From CAVXNB01 sp963763085 (GTDB lineage: Bacteria > Actinomycetota > Acidimicrobiia > Acidimicrobiales > Bog-793): a stretch of 58,640 bases of DNA. The notes beneath the pieces are model-generated. The model was not told the DNA's origin, made no database searches, and saw only the letters and a program-made list of their open reading frames with translations. Position numbers and translations under genes: made by a program. Positions within the stretch are counted from its first letter, which is position 1; every line of letters begins with the position of its first letter. This document shows, in pieces, positions 1-8,014 of the stretch. Location of the stretch: positions 1-58,640 of the forward strand of contig CAVXNB010000005.1 in NCBI GenBank assembly GCA_963763085.1. Reading direction: 5' to 3'.

Positions 1-1403
1 CGTTCCAGCCCTCGATCGTGTTGCGGCAGGTCGCATAGACCCGGGCCCATTCCTCGGTCCCGAAAGCGAGTTCCTGGCGGTGGCGGCCCCGACGTCGGGA
101 GCGATCGTGATCGCCTGCTGGGTGCAGACCTTCGGCGGCTGCAGCGGTGCAGAGAGCACCGGGATCTTGCCGACCGCTCGTGACGAGGTTGGCCGGAGCG
201 GGCAGACGACATGCGGGTGGCCACCGACGGCCGGGCAGGAAAAGCGCTCGTAGCCGTCGTTGTCCGGCCCGGACTTGCGCACGAGGCGGTAGGAAGACCG
301 CGCCTTCAAGCGGGCGGTGAACGTCGCCTCGTCGATGACTCCTGAACGGTTGTCCCCGCTCGCCGACACGAGCGCCTCTGGCATCGCCGGGCAGTAGAAG
401 CACCCGTCGACGAGAACCGCCCCGCCGGAGTTGGCCTGGCGGCCCAGGTCGTTCTGTTTGTAGTCCATGACGATCCGGTAGCCGATGCCCGCACCGGCAG
501 GTGGAAGTGTTCAGCCAGCACCTGGGTGTAACCGCGGTCGGCGCCTAAGAACCCGGGCTTGTAGCCGCGAGAAGCAAGCGAGGAGAGCACCCGCACGCCG
601 ACTCCGCCCGGGTCCTCGCCCGGGCGGGCCATTATGAGCCCGACGGCGAGGTTCGGGTGCCGAGGAGCCGCACCGGGTTGGCGGGCCATGGTGGCGATCG
701 TCGCCTCGAGCGCCCAGAAGACCTTGAACGCCTCCGGCCCTTGTGGTCTTGTTCATCCCGGTGATCTCCGTCGCGCACATACCAGCCCCCGTCGGGATCA
801 CTCGCACAAGTCGAAGAAGCCTTTGAGGGCCCGCGGCTGTAGAGCGGGACGACCGTGGCATCGAGGCCGACCGAGCCGTCATAGCCCGACATCTCCTCGG
901 CCTCCAGCACCGACGTGCTCGCCTCGAGGAGCGAACTCACGAACGACTCGAGGGCCTGGCGGCGTCTTTTGACCTCGGCGACGGTGAGTGTTCTCCTCTT
1001 GGCCACGAGCTCGTCGGGCCGATCACCCGGTTCTTGTGCTCGAGCGACGGGTCCATCTCTTCCAGCATCTGGTGGAACAGATAGCGCACGCACCGGTAGC
1101 GGGCGAGGCGCCCTTTCGCGAGCCAGCCTCGCCGGAGACGCCCAGCCGCTCTTTGCAGCTCACCGACAGCCGGCAATAGAGCAGCCTCGCCACCTCGGTG
1201 AGATGCAGTGCCCGGCCCTCCATCGCCAGCAGCAACAAGGCGACGAGGACGGCCCTGACCTCGAGCGATCTCGGCCGGCCCGAAGAGCGGTGAAGCTCGG
1301 CCTCGAGACGCCCCGCCGCGGCGCAGGCATCGATCACCGCCGACGCGAACGCGACGGCCTCGTCTTCGACAACGGGCCACGCGCTCGGCAGTTCGAGGCC
1401 CAT
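1..1403 (-). pseudogene. Decayed DDE-type transposase-like gene, multiple frameshifts, open at left edge
   Basis: Reading the minus strand from an ATG at 1403 gives a transposase-like N-terminus (MGLELPSAWPVVEDEAVAF...). The reading then has to change frame at about 1130, 1015, 790, 700 and 480 to stay coherent. Recognisable pieces are DELVAKRRTLTVAEVKRRRQ, a segment with GLDATVVPLYSRGP that looks like the first DDE block, and GFLGADRGYTQVLAEHFHLP, which looks like a later catalytic block. No stop that clearly ends the protein is visible before base 1, so the right-hand part of the protein may lie outside the window. Its start overlaps by one base the stop of the recombinase-like gene upstream (TGATG), so the two were probably cotranscribed. 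The number of breaks is higher than in other genes here, which suggests true decay. The exact IS family was not recognised. Confidence 0.6.
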
Positions 1404-2199
1404 CAGGCCCCCTCGGCCGCAAGCAGGTGGCGCAGCCCCGCCTTGGAGCGGGGAGAGCCCTCGACGTGGCCCGTGTAGCGGACGAGCGACTCGACGTCTT
1501 CGATCCCGGCTTGTTCCAAGAGCACCTGAAGCCGCGTGCCCGTGGCGAGATGGTCGCAGATGTAGCTCGAGCGGCAACGCGACACCGACAGCCTCGGGGC
1601 GCCGGGATCGCAGACGAGCTGACGGCAGAAGTCGTTGACGAAGTTCTTGTAGGTGCGGTCCGCCTCTTCGGGATGGAACAGGTAGCCCCCGCCGGAGATC
1701 GTGGCGAGCACCGAGACCAGCCCTGCCTCGTGGTCGTTGACCGCGACGAGCCGCTCGCGCACTCGCCGACGCGCACCGACACCGTCGGAGGTGAGCACAC
1801 GACGTCGGTGCCGAGTGCGGCGACGATCTCGCTTCGGCAAAGCCCCGCCCCGATGCCGAGGCCCAACAGGCAAAGCGCCGAGTGGCGCCGCCAGGCACGC
1901 GGCTGGGCCCGGGCGATCGAGTAAAGCTCGGCTCGATCTTCGGCGAGGTAGGGAGCCGGTGCGATCGAGCCGCGATAGCCCGGTGCGGACTTAGACGCCT
2001 CGACGCTAGCGAGACGGCGCAGCACCGAGCGGTAGGTGCCCTTGGTCGAGGAGCGATGCGAGCCGAGGCCGACCGAGACGAAGGCCTCGATCACCTCTCC
2101 TGCGAGCACCGGGCCAGCCCCGAAGCCCTCGTCGTCCAAGAACCGGGCGAGCACCGAGACCACCGAGGCTTCCCGCCCCGCCCGCCGGTCGGCGCTCAT
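1403..2199 (-). pseudogene. Tyrosine-recombinase/integrase-like gene, one frameshift
   Basis: From ATG at 2199 the protein begins MSADRRAGREASVVSVLARF and has a helical region resembling the core-binding domain of phage integrases (STKGTYRSVLRRL). It continues through LLGLGIGAGLCRSEIV, which looks like the catalytic ArgI region. One frameshift near 1800 is needed to continue into RRRVRERLVAVNDHEAG and the C-terminal part RCRSSYICDHLATG...VESLVRYTGHVEG. That last part resembles the HxxR...LGH...Y region of tyrosine recombinases, but without a clean match to every catalytic residue. It ends at TGA 1405-1403, overlapping the start of the transposase-like gene. The family assignment comes from overall pattern and motif spacing. 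The gene may be a non-catalytic relative that travels with the transposase. Confidence 0.5.
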
Positions 2200-2228
2200 T
2201 AACTTGAATAGTAACCTTATCAAGTTAA
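2199..2228. promoter_or_regulatory. AT-rich inverted repeat between divergent genes
   Basis: Nine-base arms TTAACTTGA (2199-2207) and TCAAGTTAA (2220-2228) form a perfect inverted repeat with a 12-base AT-rich spacer, in DNA that is otherwise very GC-rich. It touches the start codon of the recombinase-like gene and lies 21 bases before the divergent DUF6788-like gene. It could be an operator, a shared promoter or a recombination site. The sequence alone does not decide. Confidence 0.55.
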
Positions 2229-2249
2229 CCGATCGGGGATGCTGTAGGA

Positions 2250-2608
2250 GTGAAAGTGATCAAGGACCGGCGCCGGGCGATCCTGGCCGAGATCAAGACG
2301 ATCGGACCTGTGCTCCCGGGATCCATCGTCGAGCGCTCGACGCGCTGCCGAGCAGCGGCTGTCACTGCCGGGCGGACCCGCCCCGCCTACACGGTCCCTA
2401 TGCGACCTGGATGCGCCAGGAGAGAGGGCGTCAGGTCACAAGGACGCTCAGCCCCGAGCAGGCCGAGCGCCTGCGCCCCCTTCTCGCCGCTGATCGGCGA
2501 TTGCGCGACCTCGTCCGTGAGCTCGAGTCCCTGACGGTTGCCGAGCTCGCTGAAGACTCCGAGCCGTCCCATCCGGTGGGGAAACGGCGCCGCCAAGCTG
2601 GGAAGTGA
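2250..2608 (+). pseudogene. DUF6788-like small protein, frameshifted
   Basis: A GTG at 2250, with AGGAG directly before it, opens a protein starting MKVIKDRRRAILAEIKTIG. It continues with LPGSIVERSTRC, and after a frameshift near 2345 with CHCRADPPRLHGPY, then VTRTLSPEQAERLRPLLAA and a helical tail with RDLVRELESLTV. The layout (LPGS-VER-TRC, CxC-DPP-HGPY, then a Leu/Arg-rich helix) is that of the small DUF6788-type proteins often found beside transposases in actinobacteria and other high-GC genomes. It lies divergently from the recombinase-like and transposase-like genes across the 2199-2228 palindrome. Molecular function is unknown. The single break could be a sequencing error or real decay with the rest of the element. 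Confidence 0.6.
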
Positions 2609-2659
2609 CGACGAGAAAGGTGCCGGTGGCCCTGGTCAGCGAGTTCTGTCGGTGACCCT

Positions 2660-2684
2660 CCGTCCGTCCGTCCGTCCGTCCGTC
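2660..2684. repeat. Tetranucleotide tandem repeat (CCGT)6
   Basis: Six perfect consecutive CCGT units, followed by CGCCCGTCCG, which continues the same composition imperfectly. The location is intergenic, between the end of the mobile-element remnant and the secreted propeller gene. Confidence 0.9.
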
Positions 2685-2889
2685 GCCCGTCCGCAGGGTT
2701 GGTCAGAGGCGCTATCAGGTTCCATCCGCTTCGACCGGCGCCGACCCGGATCGACCGGTGTTAGGCGCCCATTCGCGTCCGGATCGCGCCACATTGTTGA
2801 TACCCCACTCGAGATCGCGAGGACACCTGAGGTAATCTGAGATGCGGCGAGGCCGAGAATCCGTCCATCGCCACGAAGCTCGCCGTCCT

Positions 2890-2930
2890 TCGAACCCCCG
2901 CAAAGAGACCCTCGAACCCCCGCAAAGAGA
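2890..2930. repeat. Direct repeat of a 19-mer, period 22
   Basis: The 19-mer TCGAACCCCCGCAAAGAGA occurs at 2890-2908 and again at 2912-2930, separated by three bases. It lies about 135 bases upstream of the GTG start of the secreted propeller gene, so it could be regulatory or a simple duplication. Confidence 0.85.
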
Positions 2931-3065
2931 TTCGTTGCGTTGCCTGAAGGAGCATCAGCGGGTTCAAAGGACACGAGTAACATCTCTGCAGCCCTGGGCC
3001 GCGTCCTAATCCGCAGGTTCTGGTTTGAGCCCTGGTGGCGCACCGACAACTTGGGAGGGATCAGC

Positions 3066-5239
3066 GTGCCTTGGCAACGAACGGCCCCCAGAAGCCAACA
3101 AACGGCCACCGGAGCGGCCCACAGCGCACCTCTCCGCCGGCGCCGTGTCCGCCGCTCGGCTCCGCTGACACTCGCCACCTTGGCGTTGGTCGGCACGCTC
3201 GGACTGTTCTCCCAACCAAGCGCCCTCGCGGCCCCCGCGGGTACCGGGGCGGGCTCTTGGAAGGAAGCGGCCTGGTTCTGGGGAATCGGTAGGGTCGAGG
3301 CTCTCGCCTGCCCGTCGACCTCGATCTGCGTCGCCGGCGGCGACGCCGCCGTAGCGCTTCGCACGACCGACGGCGGGAAGCGCTGGACGGGTGAGATGCT
3401 CCCCGCCGGCGTCACAGAAATCAATGGGATCGCATGCCCCACGAGATCGGTCTGCCAGGCGATCGGCGAGGATACAGGGGCGGGCCAAAACGTTTTGCTG
3501 GGCACCACGGACGGCGGCGAGCGCTGGGTGGTCGAGAAGGATCCTCCGGGCTTGCAGGGCAATAAGAGCGGCAGCGTCCAAGCAGCCGATTTCACTGGCA
3601 TCGCCTGCTCCTCGAAGACGGTCTGCGAGGTCGTCGGCGGTTATTCAGATACCGCGGGCGAGGTAGCCGTCGCCGTACGCACCACCGACGGCGGAGCGAA
3701 GTGGAAGCGCAAGATCCTCCCGGGCAATGGCACGGTCAATGGAGTTTCCTGCCCCTCGAGATCGACTTGCGAGGCCGTCTTCCGAGCCAACGGCCCTGGC
3801 GAAGCCGTCGTCCTGCGCACCACGAACGGCGGTGCGAATTGGTCGCGCAAGACCCTGCTCACCGGCAACGTCGGGCTCCTGGCCGTCGACTGCACCTCGA
3901 ATCTGACCTGCATGGTCGGCGGTTACAACACTGCTGTCGGGACAGTCGTTCTGCGCACGACGAACGGAGGTAGGAGCTGGACCACCGAGATCGTCCAGAA
4001 CCAGACTTTCGAATCGATCAATGAGCTCGCGTGCCGCACGAGTCTGGTCTGCGAGGGCATCTCCACCGGTGTCACGTTTCGGACAACCGACGGCGGGAAA
4101 AAATGGGCGCCTGCGACGTTCCCGATTGGCGACGGCGAAGTTGTAGCGATCGCCTGTCCCTCGACCGTCCTCTGCGTCGCCGGTGGCGATAGCGATGGGT
4201 TCCCCAATTCACCGCCTGACGGAGCCGCCGTCGTCCTTCGCTCGACGAACTACGTATCGAAGTGGGTGATAAGCGACACCCTTCCCGCCGGCGTCTCAGA
4301 ACTGAACGCCGTCGCCTGCCGGTCCTCGGCATGCCAGGCCGGCGACAGTTTCGTACTCCACAGCCGTGCGGACGACAAACAGCGGGGCGAGCTGGACGGA
4401 CGAAACGCTCCCTCCCGATTACTACATGGGGGGGATCGCCTGTCCCTCGGCCTCCACATGCGTGTCCGTCAACCAGGCATCGACCGTTCGCACCACGAAC
4501 GGCGGCCGAAGCTGGGTCGGATCCGCCCTCCCCACCGGCGCCGCCGACGTCGGGGCGATCGCCTGCCCCTCGACCTCGGTCTGCGAGGCGGTCAGCCAGG
4601 ATTCCGGTCTCGCACTTCGCACGACGAACGGCGGCAGAAGCTGGGTGAGCCGTTCCTTCAAGAAGATCGGAGCGTTCTACGATTTCGCCTGCCCCTCGAC
4701 CTCGGTTTGCGAGGCCATCGGCGAGAGCACCGTCACAGGCTACGAGGAGGCGCTGCGCACGACGAATGGGGGCAGGAGCTGGGCGGCTCAGAATATCCCG
4801 GACGGCCTCGGGGCCATCGAGCGCGATTGCTTGTCCTACGACCTCGATCTGCGAGGCGGTGGGCGAGACCTCCTCATCAACGGTCATCACGCTTGGCGTG
4901 GGTGCGAGCTCAAGCAGCCCTGTTGCCGTTGCAATTCGCACTACTGACGGCGGAAAGCGGTGGAAAGTCAAGAAGCTCTCCTCGATCGCGAACGAGACCG
5001 TCAGCACGGTGGCCTGCCCGACGAGATCGACGTGTGAGGCAATCGGCGAGGTCGCAGAGTCGTACCCGGCGCCCGCCAAGTTCTTCGCTTACCGTACGAC
5101 CAACGGCGGCACGAGCTGGCGATCCCAGAGCCTCCCCTCAGGCATGACAGCCATCCCAGCCCTCGCGTGCGCCTCGGCCACGAACTGTGAGGCCGTCGGC
5201 TACCGGCAGGGTGGCGCGGCCATTCTTCGCTTTCATTGA
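3066..5239 (+). CDS. Secreted BNR/Asp-box (YCF48-like) beta-propeller protein with paired cysteines, two frameshifts
   Basis: The start is the GTG at 3066, preceded by GGGAGG at a good distance. It opens with an Arg-rich n-region, a hydrophobic core (LTLATLALVGTLGLF) and an Ala-rich cleavage region (SALAAPAG), a typical secretion signal. The mature part is about 13 repeats of roughly 40-50 residues. Each carries a cysteine pair of the type ACPSTSICVAGG and an Asp-box of the type RTTDGGKRW or RTTNGGRSW, as in sialidase/BNR and YCF48-like propellers. Two single-base frameshifts, near 4362 and near 4815 (after a GGGG run), are needed to read through. On both sides the repeat phase is kept, so they are probably errors. 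The protein is likely extracellular with binding or structural roles. No catalytic sialidase residues are evident. Confidence 0.8.
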
Positions 5240-5335
5240 CCCGCTGAGGAAGCCCACTGCAGCAAAGTGTGACGGCTCGCCCACCCTCCCGCGATGATGA
5301 TCCCAGCAGCCCCGAGGTGATCAGGAGGTAGGACG

Positions 5336-6724
5336 ATGCGCAAGCAATCAAAGGTGAGGCCGCCGACATTCCTCATGGGAGTGGTCGTCGGGGCGATCGT
5401 CGCGATCGTGACCCTGTGTGCCACGGCCGCGCTTGCAGGTACTGGCGTGGGCGGGGTCTTCAACCTGGGCCGGGCCAACGTGGTCAATGCCACCACGAGA
5501 CTGAGCGGAGACAGCGCCGGCCGTCAGCTGCAGGTGAGCAACTCGAGCACCAAGAAGGGGGCGGCCGGCATTGGCATAGACGTCGCCAAGGGAAAGCCGC
5601 CGCTCGTGGTCAACTCCTCGACGAAGGTGTCCAACCTGAACGCCGACTACCTTGACGGGCTGCATTCCTCTGCCCTCCAGCACCGTGTCACCGCCAGTTG
5701 CCCTGCCGCGTCGGGGATCAGGACGGTGAACGCAAACGGGAGCGTGACCTGCTCGCTTGCCGTGCCACTGCCCGATCTCAAGCAGGTCGCGGAGCTGAAC
5801 TGGTACGCGGGGGTCTACAAAGCCGGTTCGTACGGGTTCAACGGGCCTTTCGGGATCGCCTTTGACGGCAGGCACATCTGGGTGGCCAATCAGGGCGGCA
5901 ACTCGGTGACCGAGATCAACGCCAGCAACGGCGCCCTCGTGCGCACCGTCTCCGGGGCCTCCTACGGGTTCAACGGGCCTTTCGGGGTCGCCTTTGACGG
6001 CAGCGACATCTGGGTGACCAATCAGGGCGGCAACTCGGTGACCGAGATCAACGCCAGCAACGGCAATCTCGTACGGACGCTCTCTGCCGGCTCGTACGGC
6101 TTCAGCGAACCCCGAGGTGTGGCCTTCGACGGCAGCCACATCTGGGTCGTCAATTCCGGCGGCGCCTCGGTGACCGAGATCAACGCCAGCAACGGCAAGC
6201 TCGTGAGGAGGCTGTCGGGCGGCTCGTACGGCTTCAACTCCCCGGAGGATGCGGCATTCGACGGCACCCACTTGTGGATCACGAATGCCGGCAACTCGGT
6301 GACCGAGATCAACGCCAGCGACGGAAGCTGGGTGCGGACCCTCTCCGGCGGCTCGTACGGCTTCACCGTCCCGATCGGGATCGCCTTCGACGGAACCCAC
6401 TTGTGGGTTACCAACTACAACGGCGGCAACTCGGTGACCGAGATCAACGCCAGCGACGGAAGCTGGGTGCAGACCCTCTCCGGCGGCTCCTACGGCTTCA
6501 ACTTCCCGTACGGGATCGCGTTCGACGGAACACACTTGTGGATCACGAATTCCAACGGCGGCAACTCGGTGACCGAGATCAACGCCAGCGACGGGAGCTG
6601 GGTGCGCACCCTGTCGGCCAGCACGTACGGCTTCGACAGCCCGGCTGAGCTTGCCTTCGACGGCAGCCGCATCTGGGTCACCAATTCTGTCGGTAACTCG
6701 GTGACCGCCCTACCGGCCGGCTGA
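5336..6724 (+). CDS. Membrane-anchored or secreted NHL/YVTN-type beta-propeller with seven near-identical repeats
   Basis: ATG at 5336 has a strong upstream AGGAGGT. The 462-residue product starts with a basic end and a hydrophobic segment (about residues 13-36), which is a signal peptide or anchor. Residues about 45-120 hold a segment with LNADYLDGLHSSAL, a motif style known from phage tail-fibre and bacterial surface proteins. From residue 165 there are seven repeats of 43-45 residues with the pattern SYGF...AFDG-HIW-N-GGNSVTEINAS-G-VRTLSG, forming a likely seven-bladed propeller. The gene follows the BNR propeller in the same direction with 96 bases between, so they may be co-expressed. 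Its end overlaps the convergent CoA-transferase gene by 15 bases. The role is probably extracellular binding; no enzyme motif is seen. Confidence 0.8.
   Translation: MRKQSKVRPPTFLMGVVVGAIVAIVTLCATAALAGTGVGGVFNLGRANVVNATTRLSGDSAGRQLQVSNSSTKKGAAGIGIDVAKGKPPLVVNSSTKVSNLNADYLDGLHSSALQHRVTASCPAASGIRTVNANGSVTCSLAVPLPDLKQVAELNWYAGVYKAGSYGFNGPFGIAFDGRHIWVANQGGNSVTEINASNGALVRTVSGASYGFNGPFGVAFDGSDIWVTNQGGNSVTEINASNGNLVRTLSAGSYGFSEPRGVAFDGSHIWVVNSGGASVTEINASNGKLVRRLSGGSYGFNSPEDAAFDGTHLWITNAGNSVTEINASDGSWVRTLSGGSYGFTVPIGIAFDGTHLWVTNYNGGNSVTEINASDGSWVQTLSGGSYGFNFPYGIAFDGTHLWITNSNGGNSVTEINASDGSWVRTLSASTYGFDSPAELAFDGSRIWVTNSVGNSVTALPAG
5828..6720. repeat. Seven in-frame coding repeats of 129-135 bp
   Basis: Units begin at about 5828, 5960, 6092, 6224, 6353, 6488 and 6623, with spacings of 132, 132, 132, 129, 135 and 135 bases. 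All are multiples of three. The part encoding GGNSVTEINAS is nearly identical at the DNA level in all copies, which suggests recent duplication or gene conversion. Confidence 0.9.
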
Positions 6725-8014
6725 CGCCGGGTCACCGCCGGCGACGCCGGCCCGGATCAACTCGTCGAGGTGCTCAGTCGACACGCCGAGCTCGTTGACG
6801 AGGATCTCGACGTTGTGTTCCCCGAGCTGCGGCCCGGTCGAACGGATCGCTCCGGGCGTGAGCCCGAGTTGGGCGATCAGCCCCTGCATCAACATCTCTC
6901 CCCACTGCGGGTGGTCGACGCTCACGAAGGAGCCTCGCTCTCGGAAATGTGGGTCCGCAGCGATGTCGGCGATGTCGTACACGGGCGCCGCCGTCGCATC
7001 GGCTTGGGCGAACAGCTCAAGTGCCTCGGATCGATCATGTGCCGCCGTCCAGGTCCCGATCGCCTCGTCGAGTTCTCGAGCGTGCGCCAGCCGGCCCTCG
7101 ATCGTCGCGAACCACGGCTGCTCCGCCAGGTCCGGACGACCGACCGCCTCCACGATCTTCTGCGCCGCCCTGCGGGTCGCGCCCGACAGGGCTATCCATG
7201 AGCCGTCGGCGGTGCGGTAGCAGCCCCGCGGAACGTTGAAGTCCTGGGCACTGCCCATCCTCACGGGGACCGTCCGGAGCTGGTCGTAAGCCGACAGCTG
7301 CGCGCCGAGGACCCAGAAGAGCGGCTCGTAGATCGAGAGGTCCACCACCTGCCCCTGGCCTGTGCGTTCGGCGTGGCGGAGCGCCATCATCGCTGCGAAC
7401 GCGCCGACCAGCCCGGCGATCCCGTCGGCCAGCGGCCACTGCGGCAGGAGGGGCGGTCCGTCGGGAACCCCGTTCGTCGCCGCGAAGCCGGACATCGACT
7501 CGGCCAACGTGCCGAAGCCAGCCCGGTCGCGATACGGCCCCGTCTGCCCGAATCCGGACACACGGACGATGACCAGGCGAGGGTTCAAGGCGAGAAGTAC
7601 GTCAGGTCCAAGACCCCACTTCTCGAGCGTGCCGGGACGAAAGCTCTCGACCAGGACATCCGCCGTCGGGACGAGGCGGCCCATGAGCTCTGCCCCGCGT
7701 GGGTCCGAGAGGAGGAGCGTGACCGATCTCTTGTTGCGCCCGAGGAACGACCACCACAGCGACTCCTCGTCCTTGCGCCAGCCCCAGCGGCGCAGGCTGT
7801 CGCCTTCGGGGTGCTCGACCTTGATCACGTCGGCACCGAAGTCGCCCATCAAGGTGCTGATCAGGGGGCCGGCGTAGACGGTGGCAGCGTCGATGACGCG
7901 CACGCCGCGGAGCGGCCCCTCCCGGCTCAGATCGGCGATGCGAGTCGCTCCCGCTCGCGCCGCCGGATGCCTTCCGGCGGCCACTCCTCTTCCGCGACCG
8001 CACTCCTCCACCAT
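6710..8014 (-). CDS. CaiB/BaiF family (class III) CoA-transferase
   Basis: Family III CoA-transferases move CoA between carboxylic acids in the cytoplasm. The start of the family domain is clear (GVRVIDAATVYAGPLISTLMGDFGADVIKVEHP), followed by LLLSDPRG, VLVESFRPGTLEKWGLG, SGFGQTGPYRDRAGFGTLAESMSG and PLADGIAGLVGAFAAM, where the catalytic Asp is expected. A full-length protein of about 400 residues is present without frameshift. The start is uncertain: ATG at 8014 overlaps the upstream deacetylase gene by 88 bases, and an in-frame GTG at 7984 is an alternative. It is the last gene of a minus-strand operon behind the C45 hydrolase and the double deacetylase. Substrate cannot be read from sequence. 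Confidence 0.9.
   Translation of the reverse strand: MVEECGRGRGVAAGRHPAARAGATRIADLSREGPLRGVRVIDAATVYAGPLISTLMGDFGADVIKVEHPEGDSLRRWGWRKDEESLWWSFLGRNKRSVTLLLSDPRGAELMGRLVPTADVLVESFRPGTLEKWGLGPDVLLALNPRLVIVRVSGFGQTGPYRDRAGFGTLAESMSGFAATNGVPDGPPLLPQWPLADGIAGLVGAFAAMMALRHAERTGQGQVVDLSIYEPLFWVLGAQLSAYDQLRTVPVRMGSAQDFNVPRGCYRTADGSWIALSGATRRAAQKIVEAVGRPDLAEQPWFATIEGRLAHARELDEAIGTWTAAHDRSEALELFAQADATAAPVYDIADIAADPHFRERGSFVSVDHPQWGEMLMQGLIAQLGLTPGAIRSTGPQLGEHNVEILVNELGVSTEHLDELIRAGVAGGDPASAGR

Larger units (their letters stand above)
2609..3065. other. Intergenic region with short repeats, upstream of propeller gene
   Basis: About 450 bases with no convincing gene. It holds a CCGT microsatellite (2660-2684) and a duplicated 19-mer (2890-2930). 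A good ribosome binding site GGGAGG lies at its right end (about 3055-3060), just before the GTG start of the next gene. A promoter for that gene is expected here, but no clear -35/-10 pair is visible. Confidence 0.6.

Noticed and set aside
4350..4830. Programmed frameshifting in the propeller gene
   Set aside because: No slippery heptamer plus structure is visible and comparable indels occur in many unrelated genes.
5828..6720. Regular repeats suggesting a CRISPR array
   Set aside because: Units are 129-135 bp, all multiples of three, and encode propeller blades inside an intact gene.
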